Shown here: piece by piece, positions 1 to 8,611 of the stretch
How the letters are laid out: each line of letters begins with the position of its first letter
Position numbering within the stretch: the stretch's first letter is position 1
Assembly (NCBI RefSeq): GCF_016587355.1
Contig: NZ_BNJF01000001.1
Span: 3,749,721-3,813,720 of the forward strand
Source: Ktedonospora formicarum
GTDB taxonomy: Bacteria > Chloroflexota > Ktedonobacteria > Ktedonobacterales > Ktedonobacteraceae
Length of the DNA stretch: 64,000 bases
Direction of reading: 5' to 3'
Notes under the pieces: model-generated
Database searches by the model: none
Seen by the model: the letters and a program-made list of their open reading frames with translations, nothing else
What the model was told of the DNA's origin: nothing
Program-made: the position numbers and the translations under genes

Positions 1-690
1 CCTCTTTGCTTAGCTCCATAAGGCCCTGGTCAGCGGTACGGCGGCGGCGTGTCCCTTCAAAGGAGAATGGGAGGGTGACGATACCAATTGTTAAGGCACC
101 TAGCTTCTTCGCAATAGAGGCGACTACTGGGGCCGCGCCTGTGCCTGTGCCACCACCCATGCCAGCGGCAATAAATACCATATCCGCATCGCCTAAAGCT
201 GCGCGGATCTCTGCTGCGCTCTCTGTTGCCGCGCGCATACCAACGGCGGAATTCCCGCCTGCGCCAAGACCTTTGGTGTGGTGTTGACCCAAGCAAATAC
301 GATCTGGAGCTTCGGAAAGCGCTAGAACCTGGGCATCTGTGTTCAGCGCAACATAACGCACGCCACGTACATGGGTGCTAATCATACGGTTGACGGCGTT
401 CATGCCGCCGCCTCCAACTCCTACGACGACAATGTCTACATCATAGGTTGGATCTGTCTCGCCAAAAAATGAAGAGGTAGCGGGGTTCTCATCGGTGTCG
501 CGCTGCTCCCATTCGGTCTGTGTCTCATACCGCTGGAATTGCTCATCCTCCACTTCCTGGCGGAGGATTGCCCATTGATCCGCCTGCTCTTGTTCTCCAC
601 CTGACCGGGCCTTTGCCTTTGGCGTCCATGGCTTTTGGCCTGGGTCTCGCTTCTGCGAGTCGTGGAATAATGGCTGCATGCACACCCCCA
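1..690 (-). CDS. ftsZ: Cell division protein FtsZ, N-terminal part (runs off the left edge)
   Basis: Tubulin-like GTPase that polymerises into the cytokinetic Z ring. The minus-strand frame gives 230 residues before the window edge. It contains the nucleotide-binding start VVGVGGGG (about residues 89-96), NTDAQ, and the tubulin signature GGGTGTG (about 179-185), followed by the expected PVVASIAKKLGA stretch. The C-terminal half is missing because the window ends. The first available ATG is at 690, directly after an in-frame stop; another in-frame ATG lies at 678 (MQPLFH). Roughly 80 residues of charged, Gln/Glu-rich sequence precede the conserved domain, whereas typical FtsZ proteins have about 10. 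The family assignment is certain from the motifs; the exact start is not, because the GAGAGG just upstream is too close to the 690 ATG and fits the 678 ATG better. Confidence 0.96.
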
Positions 691-1370
691 TTTCCTCTCA
701 TCGTAACTACGGCACGGGATCCTCGCCCTTGGGCATAGTGAGCAGGTGCCGGGTGATTAGATGGTTTTGTGTTTCACCAGAGATAGATCAGATGCATGTC
801 TGATTGTTACAACAAGCCCCAATCCACGATAGCGAGCAACTGATGATAAAAAAGCACTCATCTCGCATTGTAACAATAGTGTCAAGTAGCTACTTAGTGT
901 TTGAAGACATGCCAATGTGGCTGGGGTTGCCTATTTCTCCCTATATAAAATAACGTATGAAATGAGGAAAAAGGTGATATGAATTTACGGTCATGAGCGC
1001 ACCAGGGGTTGTGCTAGTAGAGAAAAGAGGGGAAACAAGAAAAAGTTACTCCTTATGACAAAACCTGAGCATGTCAGGGGCCAATGGAAACGGACATCGT
1101 CTGGATAGTAACTCATACTAACGTGCATGTTTTGAACAAAAAACATGGGCACGTTATGATGGTCGTGGCATAGTAATGGACAGCTAACTTCGTTTATCCT
1201 GGAACTCGATTTCTCGCGCAGGGCAGCGATGGAAGAGGCGGCCTCCTGCTTAGCCGTTCTGTATTCTCCACCATCGCTGACCAGAAAGTGAAATGAAATG
1301 ATATATAAAATGCAATGAGTGCATAAGATCTATGAAGCTGGTTGGCAAGTCGCGAGTTCCCAGAGTTGAA
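691..1370. other. Intergenic region between ftsZ and the response regulator
   Basis: About 680 bases with no convincing reading frame. It should hold the ftsZ promoter, but no clear -35/-10 pair was found. The only recognisable element is a half copy of the interspersed palindrome family near 1052-1080. The rest is AT-rich with no strong hairpins. Confidence 0.5.
1052..1080 (+). repeat. Half copy of the GAAAACC palindromic repeat family
   Basis: CTTATGACAAAACCTGAGC matches the left end (CTTATGCGAAAACCTGAGC) of the full elements at 45193, 46381 and 47951, with two mismatches. No matching right end (GGTTTTCGYATAAG) follows, so this is a decayed or truncated copy. Confidence 0.45.
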
Positions 1371-1790
1371 TTAAGAGATAGCTTTCTCTTCTGAGGTCGC
1401 GAGGGCATGTGTGATCATGCGAATGACACTGCCAATATCCATAGGTTTGCGTAGTTGATAGATGCCACGCTTGCCCAGTTCTTCTACTGGGAGAGTTGCA
1501 CTCATCATAATTGTTGGGAGGTTGCGTAGATCGCGGTTCTCCTGTAAGCGGTCATACAATTCGAGACCATTGATGCCTGGTAGACGATAATCGAGCAGGA
1601 GTAGACAGGGGGTGACCTGGTGAGCCTTTTCCAATGCTGTGAGTCCATTGTCGATTAACGTCGTTGTATACGGGGTCTCTTCTTCGATAAGTTGCTGTAA
1701 GAACAGTCCAATATCGGCGTCATCTTCGACGATTAAAATGGTCATATTCCGTGGGCTCTTTGCCGCTGGCGGAAACACTTCCCCTGGCAT
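1371..1790 (-). CDS. Stand-alone CheY-like response regulator
   Basis: Single receiver domain of 139 residues with no output domain. It shows the acidic pocket ILIVEDDAD, the phospho-acceptor Asp in LLLLDYRLPG, the signalling Ser/Thr position in IMMSATLP and the conserved Lys in LRKPMD. Family knowledge says such proteins receive a phosphoryl group from a histidine kinase and act through protein contacts; no partner kinase is in the window. The start at 1790 is supported by an AAAGGAG site six bases upstream; the conserved domain itself begins at the internal Met 16 (MTILIVED). Flanked by long intergenic regions on both sides, so it is probably monocistronic. The target is unknown. Confidence 0.9.
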   Translation of the reverse strand: MPGEVFPPAAKSPRNMTILIVEDDADIGLFLQQLIEEETPYTTTLIDNGLTALEKAHQVTPCLLLLDYRLPGINGLELYDRLQENRDLRNLPTIMMSATLPVEELGKRGIYQLRKPMDIGSVIRMITHALATSEEKAIS

Positions 1791-2428
1791 GACAAACTCC
1801 TTTGCAATAGATGAGATTGAACGCTATGCATGTACGTTTTTCTTAACGGATATACGGTTGATTTGGTGACGATAAAGGGTTGCAAGTTGTCTGGTTCTAT
1901 AAGGTTTAACAAATAGGACACGTAATTTGCTACTGATGAATGCTCCTCCTATGGAAGAAGCTCTTGTCCTGCCCTCAACGATGAACGGCTAAAAAGAGCG
2001 CATGTGATCTGCTTCGTATCCATGCCTTCTATCACCATTGTAGCTACCAAGTATATAGGAATGAAATACAATGCCTTTGTCATATACACGTATTTATGAC
2101 GCTATTGGTTTATAGCATGCAAGTGATGGTGTACCGTGTGCTGATATCGATGATGGTTGCCTCGTTATCAACACAAATTTCACTAGTGATAGGCAGTATT
2201 GTACCATCTGGATAGAGAAATGTGTATGGGGTGGTTGGGAAAGGTTAAACATTGTAACTTCGCCCTGGCTGGGATAAGTGCCAGGAGTTCACTAATGAGT
2301 GCTGTTATGGTTCAATGTGCGGGTCAAGTGTGCGATACTAAGTACTATGTTTTGGTTTTTAGCACCTGATTATGAGAGAATCTGGACTAAATTGCTTATT
2401 AAAATCTGCTATCGAGAGAGAAGGGGCG
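1791..2428. other. Divergent intergenic region
   Basis: About 640 bases between the divergently transcribed response regulator and the DUF815 ATPase. It must contain both promoters, but none matched a consensus well enough to call. No RNA gene or strong hairpin was seen. Confidence 0.4.
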
Positions 2429-3838
2429 ATGGTTACACACGAAGAAAATGTCACAACTTCTTTTATGGTAAATGCACGTATCGCTGGCTTGATGCAGGAA
2501 GCGTTATACAGTGCGCAGGGCCTGGCTGTGTTGCGTAATGTTGTTGATGATGAAGCCAGTCAGGCCGTATTGAAATTATTTCGCCTATTGACGAGCGCGG
2601 AACAAGTTCCGATGCAAGTGGCAGCGGCATATAGTGACGCGTTGCGTGTGCTTGCCGATTCGGCTAATAAATATGCTGACGCCGCATTACCTGATGCCTG
2701 GCAGTGTCACCTGGTAAAACGACTGGTCCGCGATGAAAATGCCTGGACACGGCAGGTGGAACTGCTTGGAAGTAGGATGCGTGCTGGTCAGGTATCTGTC
2801 TCTCCTACCCTTCACCGTCAGGCTGTCCGTGAGTTGAGGGCGCTTCAGCGCCTCTTCGCGTTATCGGCGGAATTGATATGGGAAGCGGTACAGAGTGTCG
2901 TGAGCGATGTAATGCCAGTCTTGAGCGATGCCTGGGAACCCTGGCTACACCTGGGGATCATATCAGAGTCTTCCGCTGGTGGTGTCCACACTGAGTTGAT
3001 GGGGCAGGTGGCGCAGTGTCAGGATTGGGGCGATCTTGCGGATGCGCTGGAGCAACACTGGGCGCGCCATGGCAGTGGTGTGCAGTCAGAAAATGTGACG
3101 TTGCGCTGGCGAGGGGATATACAAGCCCTGGAGGGAATTATCTATCCCGACCCCATTCGGCTCGACAATATTGTGGGCTATGAGCGCGAGCTAGGAAAGC
3201 TCCGGGCAAACCTTGAGCGCTTTTTGGCGGGCTTGCCCGCGCATGATGCTTTGCTCTATGGACCTCCAGGTACAGGGAAGTCGTCGAGTGTGAAGGCGTT
3301 AGTCAATACCTATGTTGACCAGGGATTGCGCCTGGTGGAAGTAAGTAAGAATGATATTGGCGATTTGCCTCGTATTGTCGCGCAACTACGTGCGCGCGCG
3401 CCTCGTTATGTGCTCTTTATCGATGATCTCTCATTCGAGGATTATGAGACGGGATATAAAGTCCTGAAGACCTTGTTGGAGGGAACAGCGGAGGCCCGTC
3501 CGCGCAATGTGCTTATCTATGTAACCAGTAATCGGCTGAATCTGGTAAGGGAATTTCATGCTGATCGTGGTAAGCCAGGTGATGAGGTGAATTGGCGTGA
3601 TACGATGGATGAGAAGCAGTCCCTGGTACATCGTTTTGGGTTGCGTGTGACATTTAGCGCGCCGAACCAGGAACAGTATGTGCAAATCGCGCAGCGGCTG
3701 GCGGTTCAGCGTGGCCTTGCCTTCTCAGAAGAAGATGTACGTGAGCGCGCGCTACAATGGGAGCGGCAGCGTGTGGGGCGCTCGGGCCGACTGGCACGTC
3801 AATTTGTGGATGATCTAGAGGCGGAGGCTGGGAGCTAG
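2429..3838 (+). CDS. DUF815-family AAA+ ATPase
   Basis: Predicted AAA+ ATPase of unknown cellular role. From the ATG at 2429 it is 469 residues. The C-terminal 250 residues match the DUF815 pattern: Walker A GPPGTGKSS, the following motif RLVEVSKNDIGDLP, Walker B VLFIDDLSFED, a sensor-like LIYVTSNR, and a C-terminal lid region with RFGLRVTFSAP. The N-terminal 220 residues are helical, alanine/leucine rich and not recognised. An upstream in-frame ATG at 2372 would add 19 residues, but AGAAGGGG sits four bases before the ATG at 2429, so the shorter form is preferred. Probably monocistronic, ending at a shared hairpin with the convergent gene. Confidence 0.85.
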   Translation: MVTHEENVTTSFMVNARIAGLMQEALYSAQGLAVLRNVVDDEASQAVLKLFRLLTSAEQVPMQVAAAYSDALRVLADSANKYADAALPDAWQCHLVKRLVRDENAWTRQVELLGSRMRAGQVSVSPTLHRQAVRELRALQRLFALSAELIWEAVQSVVSDVMPVLSDAWEPWLHLGIISESSAGGVHTELMGQVAQCQDWGDLADALEQHWARHGSGVQSENVTLRWRGDIQALEGIIYPDPIRLDNIVGYERELGKLRANLERFLAGLPAHDALLYGPPGTGKSSSVKALVNTYVDQGLRLVEVSKNDIGDLPRIVAQLRARAPRYVLFIDDLSFEDYETGYKVLKTLLEGTAEARPRNVLIYVTSNRLNLVREFHADRGKPGDEVNWRDTMDEKQSLVHRFGLRVTFSAPNQEQYVQIAQRLAVQRGLAFSEEDVRERALQWERQRVGRSGRLARQFVDDLEAEAGS

Positions 3839-3869
3839 CGAAGACGTACGACTCTCATATCTCATAAGT

Positions 3870-3912
3870 AATAGCGAAAGGAAAGATGTATATTGCATGC
3901 CCTTTCGCTATT
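3870..3912. terminator. Bidirectional hairpin terminator
   Basis: AATAGCGAAAGG at 3870-3881 is repeated inverted as CCTTTCGCTATT at 3901-3912, with a 19-base loop. It lies between the convergent stops of the DUF815 ATPase and the 208-aa hypothetical, overlapping the latter's stop, so it can serve both strands. Confidence 0.7.
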
Positions 3913-4534
3913 CTGGCTGACGTAGAGTAATAATCCCCTGTGAGATCATGGCGTGCAAAAGGTGATTTATCTCCTGTGGTGTAAGCTGAAGCATAGAGGC
4001 AATCTTATCGCGTGATGTCTGCCCATTGGCGAGCATGTAAACCTGCCGCCATTTGCGCGGCCAGCTGGAAACCTCGCTAAATGAGTGCTCACGTGTACGT
4101 ATTACTATCGGAGACGTGGCTTGAGCGGGACGAAGCGCCGGAAGTTGACGCGTTACGCGAGAGTCGGGTCGTTGGGCTTCAGGTAGTTGAGGAAAGCGCA
4201 GCGCCGGAAGCGGCCTGGTGACTCGCTCGTTGGGAGGTGGGTGGATAGCAGGATGCGAGGGCGCAGGCGTTTCTGGATCTTCATAGTCTTTGAGGGTCCA
4301 GTTGAGGGTGTTGAGTCGGGTAATAAGCGCGAGTGCTTCTTTCCCTGTGAAAAGAACTTGTCCATCCGGCCCTGAGATATAGCACGTTTTGATTTCTCCC
4401 TGGTAGATAGAGAGAATGATACGACAGGGGTCTTTGATGTGCCCAATGCCAGCTGGAAGCGTGGCATAGCCCCATCCGTTATAATTGTAGTCGCTTAACA
4501 TGCGATACAATGCATTAAGCGTAACACTGTACAC
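3908..4534 (-). CDS. Hypothetical protein with C-terminal winged-helix-like segment
   Basis: 208 residues, not recognised as a named family. The N-terminal part (1-95) resembles an alpha/beta domain rich in aromatic residues. The middle (96-145) is a proline- and arginine-rich linker with an internal repeat (VTRPLPALRFPQ and VTRQLPALRPAQ). The last 60 residues read like a compact winged-helix domain of the kind found after DUF4388-type domains (WRQVYMLANGQTSRDKIASM, then LHAMISQGII). The GTG start is supported by AGGGGG just upstream. A regulatory or scaffold role is only a guess. Confidence 0.7.
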   Translation of the reverse strand: MYSVTLNALYRMLSDYNYNGWGYATLPAGIGHIKDPCRIILSIYQGEIKTCYISGPDGQVLFTGKEALALITRLNTLNWTLKDYEDPETPAPSHPAIHPPPNERVTRPLPALRFPQLPEAQRPDSRVTRQLPALRPAQATSPIVIRTREHSFSEVSSWPRKWRQVYMLANGQTSRDKIASMLQLTPQEINHLLHAMISQGIITLRQPE

Positions 4535-4570
4535 TTATGCCCCCTTGCTGTTCTCTAGCACAAGCGGCTA

Positions 4571-4626
4571 GCAAAAAATCTGGCAGGAGAATTAGCTTGC
4601 TTAACAAAGGCCTTCTCTGCCAGATT
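4571..4626 (-). terminator. Rho-independent terminator of tRNA-Arg
   Basis: Inverted repeat with arms AATCTGGCAG...CTGCCAGATT (4577-4626). Read on the minus strand the stem is followed by a run of six T, the classical intrinsic terminator form. It is the first strong terminator downstream of the tRNA-Arg gene. Confidence 0.8.
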
Positions 4627-4776
4627 GGAGTTTTTGGATCAATACTCACTGCCTGAGTTATTCTGAATATGTTTTAGGAATCGTAGAAGCGCAAGATAAA
4701 TAATAGCATGTATGGGATGTTGAGTCAATATAGGCTGGATATGTATAAAGGAAGTTTGGAAAAGGGGAAAGAAAAA

Positions 4777-4849
4777 CGCGCCTGGCAGGACTTGAACCCG
4801 CAACCCCTTGATCCGAAGTCAAGTGCTCTATCCATTGAGCTACAGACGC
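4777..4849 (-). tRNA. tRNA-Arg (anticodon TCG)
   Basis: The minus strand folds as a 73-base cloverleaf without encoded CCA. The seven-pair acceptor stem GCGTCTG/CAGGCGC has one G-T pair and a G discriminator base. The D-arm region is AGCTCAATGGATAGAGC. The anticodon stem CTTGA/TCAAG encloses the loop CTTCGGA with anticodon TCG, and the T arm contains GGTTCAAGTCC. It decodes CGN arginine codons, chiefly CGA. It has its own promoter upstream and terminator downstream. Confidence 0.96.
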
Positions 4850-4869
4850 ATATGTTTGATACGCTCTAT

Positions 4870-4898
4870 ACACTACCATATCTATCCTCTAATGTCAA
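4870..4898 (-). promoter_or_regulatory. Sigma70-type promoter of tRNA-Arg
   Basis: On the minus strand a perfect -35 TTGACA (4893-4898) is followed after 17 bases by TAGTGT (4870-4875). This is about 20 bases before the 5' end of tRNA-Arg. Confidence 0.65.
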
Positions 4899-5019
4899 TG
4901 ATTCTGCAATGATTCGAAAAGTGTTTGGTGAAGTCTGGCCAAGGACTCTCTTCTTGTTGGTTTATACACATTTATCCTCTTATTTGCGAAGAGGTGAGGA
5001 CTGGAGGCTCAACTCAGCA

Positions 5020-6198
5020 TCAGGCGACCGATGAGGTTGGTGCAAGCATGTATTGGGCGAAACGAGCCAAGCGGAACCGCTCTGTCGCTATGGAGGGAGC
5101 GGTTTGATAGAGAAGTGCGCCCAGAATCTCCCCGAGTAATGGACCAAATTTGAAACCGTGTCCCGTGAGTCCAGTGGCGAAGACAATGCGAGGATCTTGT
5201 GGATGATTATCCAGGATGAAATCCTCGTTAGGACTCACATCGTATATGCATGTGTCGATATGGGCCAGGCGTGCCTGCTGAAGCTGCGGAATCAGGTCGC
5301 ATAATCGCTGGACGAGTTGTGTGACGTAGGATTGATCGATGGCGGGAGGGGCATCGGGGTCTACTGGAGGGCCAAAAGTATGAGAGGTTGCTTTCAGCCA
5401 ACCGGGCTCGTAGCCCTTCACGCGGGAATTATGGATGGGAAAGCCATACATGTCTCCTGCCATAAATGCTGGAAACGCTGATAGCCCAAAGGTTGAAGTG
5501 GGAAGGTTAGCGAAATAGAGAGCATATTGTCGTGTCATGCGTATGGGGAGATGTAAGTCTCCTAGAAAATGGTGAATCCAGGGGCCAGGGGCCAGGATAA
5601 CCCGCTCTGCTGCGAGTTCATGCTGCTTTTCTAGTTGAAGCCGAATCGGCGCGCGCGAATTTTCATGTGTGATTTTTGCGACATTGCAATTGGTGATGAT
5701 TTTGCCACCCATATCAAGGATAAGCCCTTTTAGGGTTTGCAGGCAGGTTGTCGCGTGTAGTAGGCCTGCGTTGGTATTATAGGTCAAAAGATTGTAGTCC
5801 TGGGTATTAAAGTGTGGGAAGAGGGTGCGGCAGGTCTGATGCGAGAGCCTTTCAATCGGGAAGCCCTGTTCTCGTAAGAGCTGATAGCTTGGCAATGTGT
5901 AATTGTCATCTTCATGCCCCAGCGCCAGGATACCCGTACGGGTATAGAGGTTTATTTGACTGCGACGCTCTAGAAGCTTCCAGGCCTGAAGGCTCTGGCG
6001 GACCATCTCAGTATAGAGGCAATCGTCGCCATATTCGAAGCGAAGTAGGCGAGAGAGTCCGTATGAGGTTCCACGCGTATGTCCAATGGTGTTTCGCTCA
6101 AGGACACGGACGTTTTTAACCCCTTTACTGAGAAGAGCATAGGCCGCTGAGAGCCCAACGATACCTGCCCCTATGATAGCTACTTCTGTGTGATGCAC
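5020..6198 (-). CDS. FAD-dependent oxidoreductase, sarcosine oxidase / N-methyltryptophan oxidase type
   Basis: Flavoprotein amine oxidase of 392 residues, the usual length for monomeric sarcosine oxidase (MSOX) and SolA. It has the N-terminal dinucleotide-binding motif AIIGAGIVGLSAAY, the ERN acidic end of strand 2, and the family segment HTRGTSYGLSR. The C-terminal HIDTCIYDVSPNEDF corresponds to the region holding the cysteine that binds FAD covalently in MSOX, followed by TGLTGHGFKFGP, the family's C-terminal flavin-contact motif. These enzymes oxidise N-methyl amino acids to the amino acid, formaldehyde and H2O2; the true substrate here is not evident. GTG start with AGGAGG upstream. A palindromic repeat lies 23 bases upstream of the start. 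Confidence 0.88.
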   Translation of the reverse strand: MHHTEVAIIGAGIVGLSAAYALLSKGVKNVRVLERNTIGHTRGTSYGLSRLLRFEYGDDCLYTEMVRQSLQAWKLLERRSQINLYTRTGILALGHEDDNYTLPSYQLLREQGFPIERLSHQTCRTLFPHFNTQDYNLLTYNTNAGLLHATTCLQTLKGLILDMGGKIITNCNVAKITHENSRAPIRLQLEKQHELAAERVILAPGPWIHHFLGDLHLPIRMTRQYALYFANLPTSTFGLSAFPAFMAGDMYGFPIHNSRVKGYEPGWLKATSHTFGPPVDPDAPPAIDQSYVTQLVQRLCDLIPQLQQARLAHIDTCIYDVSPNEDFILDNHPQDPRIVFATGLTGHGFKFGPLLGEILGALLYQTAPSIATERFRLARFAQYMLAPTSSVA

Positions 6199-6220
6199 GA
6201 TGATACTAGCCTCCTAAGAT

Positions 6221-6286
6221 CTTATGCGAAAACCAACCCTCTTACGAGGGCGCGGCGCCGCTGGCGCCCTCAGGTTTCCGGATAAG
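6221..6286 (-). repeat. Interspersed palindromic element, full copy
   Basis: Begins CTTATGCGAAAACC and ends GGTTTCCGGATAAG. Between them are CCCTCTTACGAGGG and a GGCGCC-rich stem. The CCTGAG end is on the right, so this copy is inverted relative to those at 45193-48049. It sits just upstream of the flavoenzyme start codon. Confidence 0.75.
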
Positions 6287-6754
6287 GAGTAAATAAGTTT
6301 TGCACGAAAACTGGCACCCAAATGGGGTTAGTGCAGCTGCTCTCAAAGTTTCAGAAGAAGGAGTAAGTCAGAATGGTATATGCATGCATGCTCTGATACG
6401 ATTATAGCAAAATAATTGCTGATTATCAATGTATTAGATGAAGATTCAATATCTTGGGTGTGAGTGTAAATATGTGTGTTGAATTGATATATATTGTAGC
6501 ATATATGTTGTAACTTTGTGTGTGATATATGTGTAGCTCACGTTATCATAAGCTGTACAAATGCAAGGCCGAACGTGAAAGATATGGGGTACATGGTTCC
6601 GTAAGCTGGAGAGATGCAATGCACGCTTCGAACTTGAGGTGATATGGTATGATAGAGGCCATATACAGGTGGATTTGGAGCATGCCGAGGTTGAGATACC
6701 AGCTGGCTCATTACGAAATGATATTATTTGTAGAGTAGGGAGTGATTATTCTAG
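6287..6754. other. AT-rich intergenic region upstream of the aroA-like gene
   Basis: About 470 bases between divergent genes, with low-complexity AT-rich stretches such as ATATATGTTG and TGATATATGTG around 6486-6536. A TATGAT near 6647 could be a -10 box for the plus-strand gene, but no good -35 is at the right distance. No reading frame is supported. Confidence 0.4.
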
Positions 6755-8105
6755 ATGGCAGAGAATGTGTTGCATCCGTTAGATGGTGAGGATGTGCGTA
6801 TCGCGATAGCCCCATCTTCCCGTGTGCTGGGAGTCCCCATCTTCCCTCGTCCAAGTATTATACTTTGCGTTATATTCTGGCGGCCGCGATGGCTCAGGGA
6901 AGCAGCACTGTCTATTATCCAGCTCAAAGCGATGATAGCGATGCTCTCTTTCGAGGCTGTCTTGCTCTCGGTGCTCAATTGGCATGGGTTGATGAGGAGA
7001 AGACTATCCTGCGTATTCAAGGGGTTGGATTTCCGCATGCGGAGGAGGCGGTAACGGTGAATGTGGGTAATGCGGGAGCAGTGTTACGCCTGTTGTTAGG
7101 TCTGGGGCCTGTCTACCGGAGGTAACCTTCGTCACTAATCACCCTCAATCGCTAGGCAAGCGTCCCAATCGGGAATTGCTAGAAGCTCTAAAGGATCTGG
7201 GGGTGGAGTATCAGGCTCAGGGCGAGGATGGATGCCTGCCAATTACCTTGCGCGGAAGTGGCCTGCATGGTGGTCGCGTCCGTATTTCTGGGGCGCGTAG
7301 CTCGCAATATGTAAGCGCATTGCTCTTCCTGGCTCCTCTCTTACGCGAAGGATTAGAGATTGAGATCATTGATGGACTCAAGTCGCAGCCATTTGTGCGG
7401 ACGACGCTTGAAGTCTTGCGTGATGCTGGTGTTCGTGTTCAAGCTAGTGAGGATCTGAGTCAGCTCTCCGTTCCTGGGGGACAGGGTTATCAGCCGCGAG
7501 ATTACGTTTTGCCAGGTGATTATCCTTCAGCGGCGGCACTCATCTCAGCCTGTCTTACCGCGAGCGACCCCACAAGTGAACTGGTGCTTCAGCGCCTCAA
7601 GCAACGAGATGAAGTGGGTGATGCCTTGCTCGCGGCCTATCAGGCTATGGGAGCGGATTTGCAGGTTGATGGCGAACAAGTGACAGTACGTGGAGGACGC
7701 AGGCTACGGGGCGCGCGCGTGGACGGAGATCGGATTATCGATTGTGTTCCAGTGCTTGTCGCAGCGGCTTGTTTTGCCGATGGTGAGAGCGTTTTCTACA
7801 ATGTGGAGACTCTGCATTATAAAGAGTCGGATCGAATTGACGATTTATGCGCCGAATTGAAGCGGGCTGGTTGTGATGTCACTCCTCAGAGAGATGCCAT
7901 TATTGTGCGTGGTCGTCCCGAAGGTATTGAGGGAGGTGTGGAGGTTAATGGGCACAACGATCATCGCCTGTTGATGGCTCTGGCAATTGCGGGCATGCGC
8001 TGTCGTCGGGGATTAGTGCTCACGGGAGCCGAGCATATTGCGAAGAGCTATCCTCACTTCTTCTCTCAGCTTCAAGAGCTAGGGGTCGCAGTAAGCCGTC
8101 AATAA
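6755..8105 (+). pseudogene. aroA: AroA-like EPSP synthase gene with two apparent frameshifts
   Basis: EPSP synthase (3-phosphoshikimate 1-carboxyvinyltransferase) family, the sixth step of the shikimate pathway. Homology is continuous but crosses three frames. It runs from ATG 6755 to about 6829 (MAENVLHPLDGEDVR...), then LPSSKYYTLRYILAAAMAQG and VNVGNAGAVLRLLLG in the next frame to about 7105, then LPEVTFVTNHPQSLGKRPNR to the stop at 8105. Both breaks are single missing bases inside G runs (GGG at 6829-6831, GGGG at 7104-7107). Adding one G at each restores a full-length protein of about 450 residues. The C-terminal motifs HYKESDRI, NGHNDHRL and IAKSYPHF are typical of AroA. Either a sequencing/assembly artefact or a real pseudogene. 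The SKYYTLR segment differs from the usual SKSxSNR, so a divergent paralogue is possible. RBS GGAGTGA upstream. Confidence 0.8.
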
Positions 8106-8224
8106 ATTGTACTGCCTCATCTGGTGGTGGCTGGAAAATTGTGCGCCATAATGATACAATAACCTGCGATCAGATCAGGACAGAAAGCAACCATTTCCAG
8201 GGCAAGACCGAAAGGAATTGAATT

Positions 8225-8527
8225 GTGTACAGGTTTAAAGGTTTTGATAGCGCGGAGTGTGGCGATAACATGTCCGTGCTGGAAACGGTGATTAATGCCT
8301 GGATGGAAGCTGAGCATCCACGGATTCGTCACGTCTGCCAGAGTATGCGCGGTGAGCATATTCTGTTGAGCTTCGTCTATGAAGACACGCGGGAATTAGA
8401 GCAGCGAGTCGCGACTTCTGCTCAAACAGGTGTGACTGGAGGATATCCACGTTTCTTCGATGATGAGCTTGTCGATGAGCGCCCAACCAGCCCCCGTATT
8501 CCAGCAACTCCGCCCCCAATGCATTAA
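8225..8527 (+). CDS. Small hypothetical protein
   Basis: 100 residues, family not recognised. The GTG start has an AAAGGAA site at good spacing. The central part (about 15-65) has mixed alpha/beta character, while the tail is acidic then proline-rich (DDELVDERPTSPRIPATPPP). It lies 120 bases after the aroA-like gene and 85 bases before the radical SAM gene on the same strand, so it may be co-transcribed with them. A real gene is favoured by the RBS and compact spacing, but no conserved motif was found. Confidence 0.6.
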   Translation: MYRFKGFDSAECGDNMSVLETVINAWMEAEHPRIRHVCQSMRGEHILLSFVYEDTRELEQRVATSAQTGVTGGYPRFFDDELVDERPTSPRIPATPPPMH

Positions 8528-8611
8528 TGGGAGCATAGTCCGCAATTGCCAGAGAAGAGAGCCACGCTTGGACGTGGTGGTATAGGAGAGGATTGAAGGT
8601 AAAGAAACAGC

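Noticed and set aside
6381..6400. ATGCATGCATGC run as a possible regulatory repeat
   Set aside because: Short simple-sequence run; no second copy or flanking structure.
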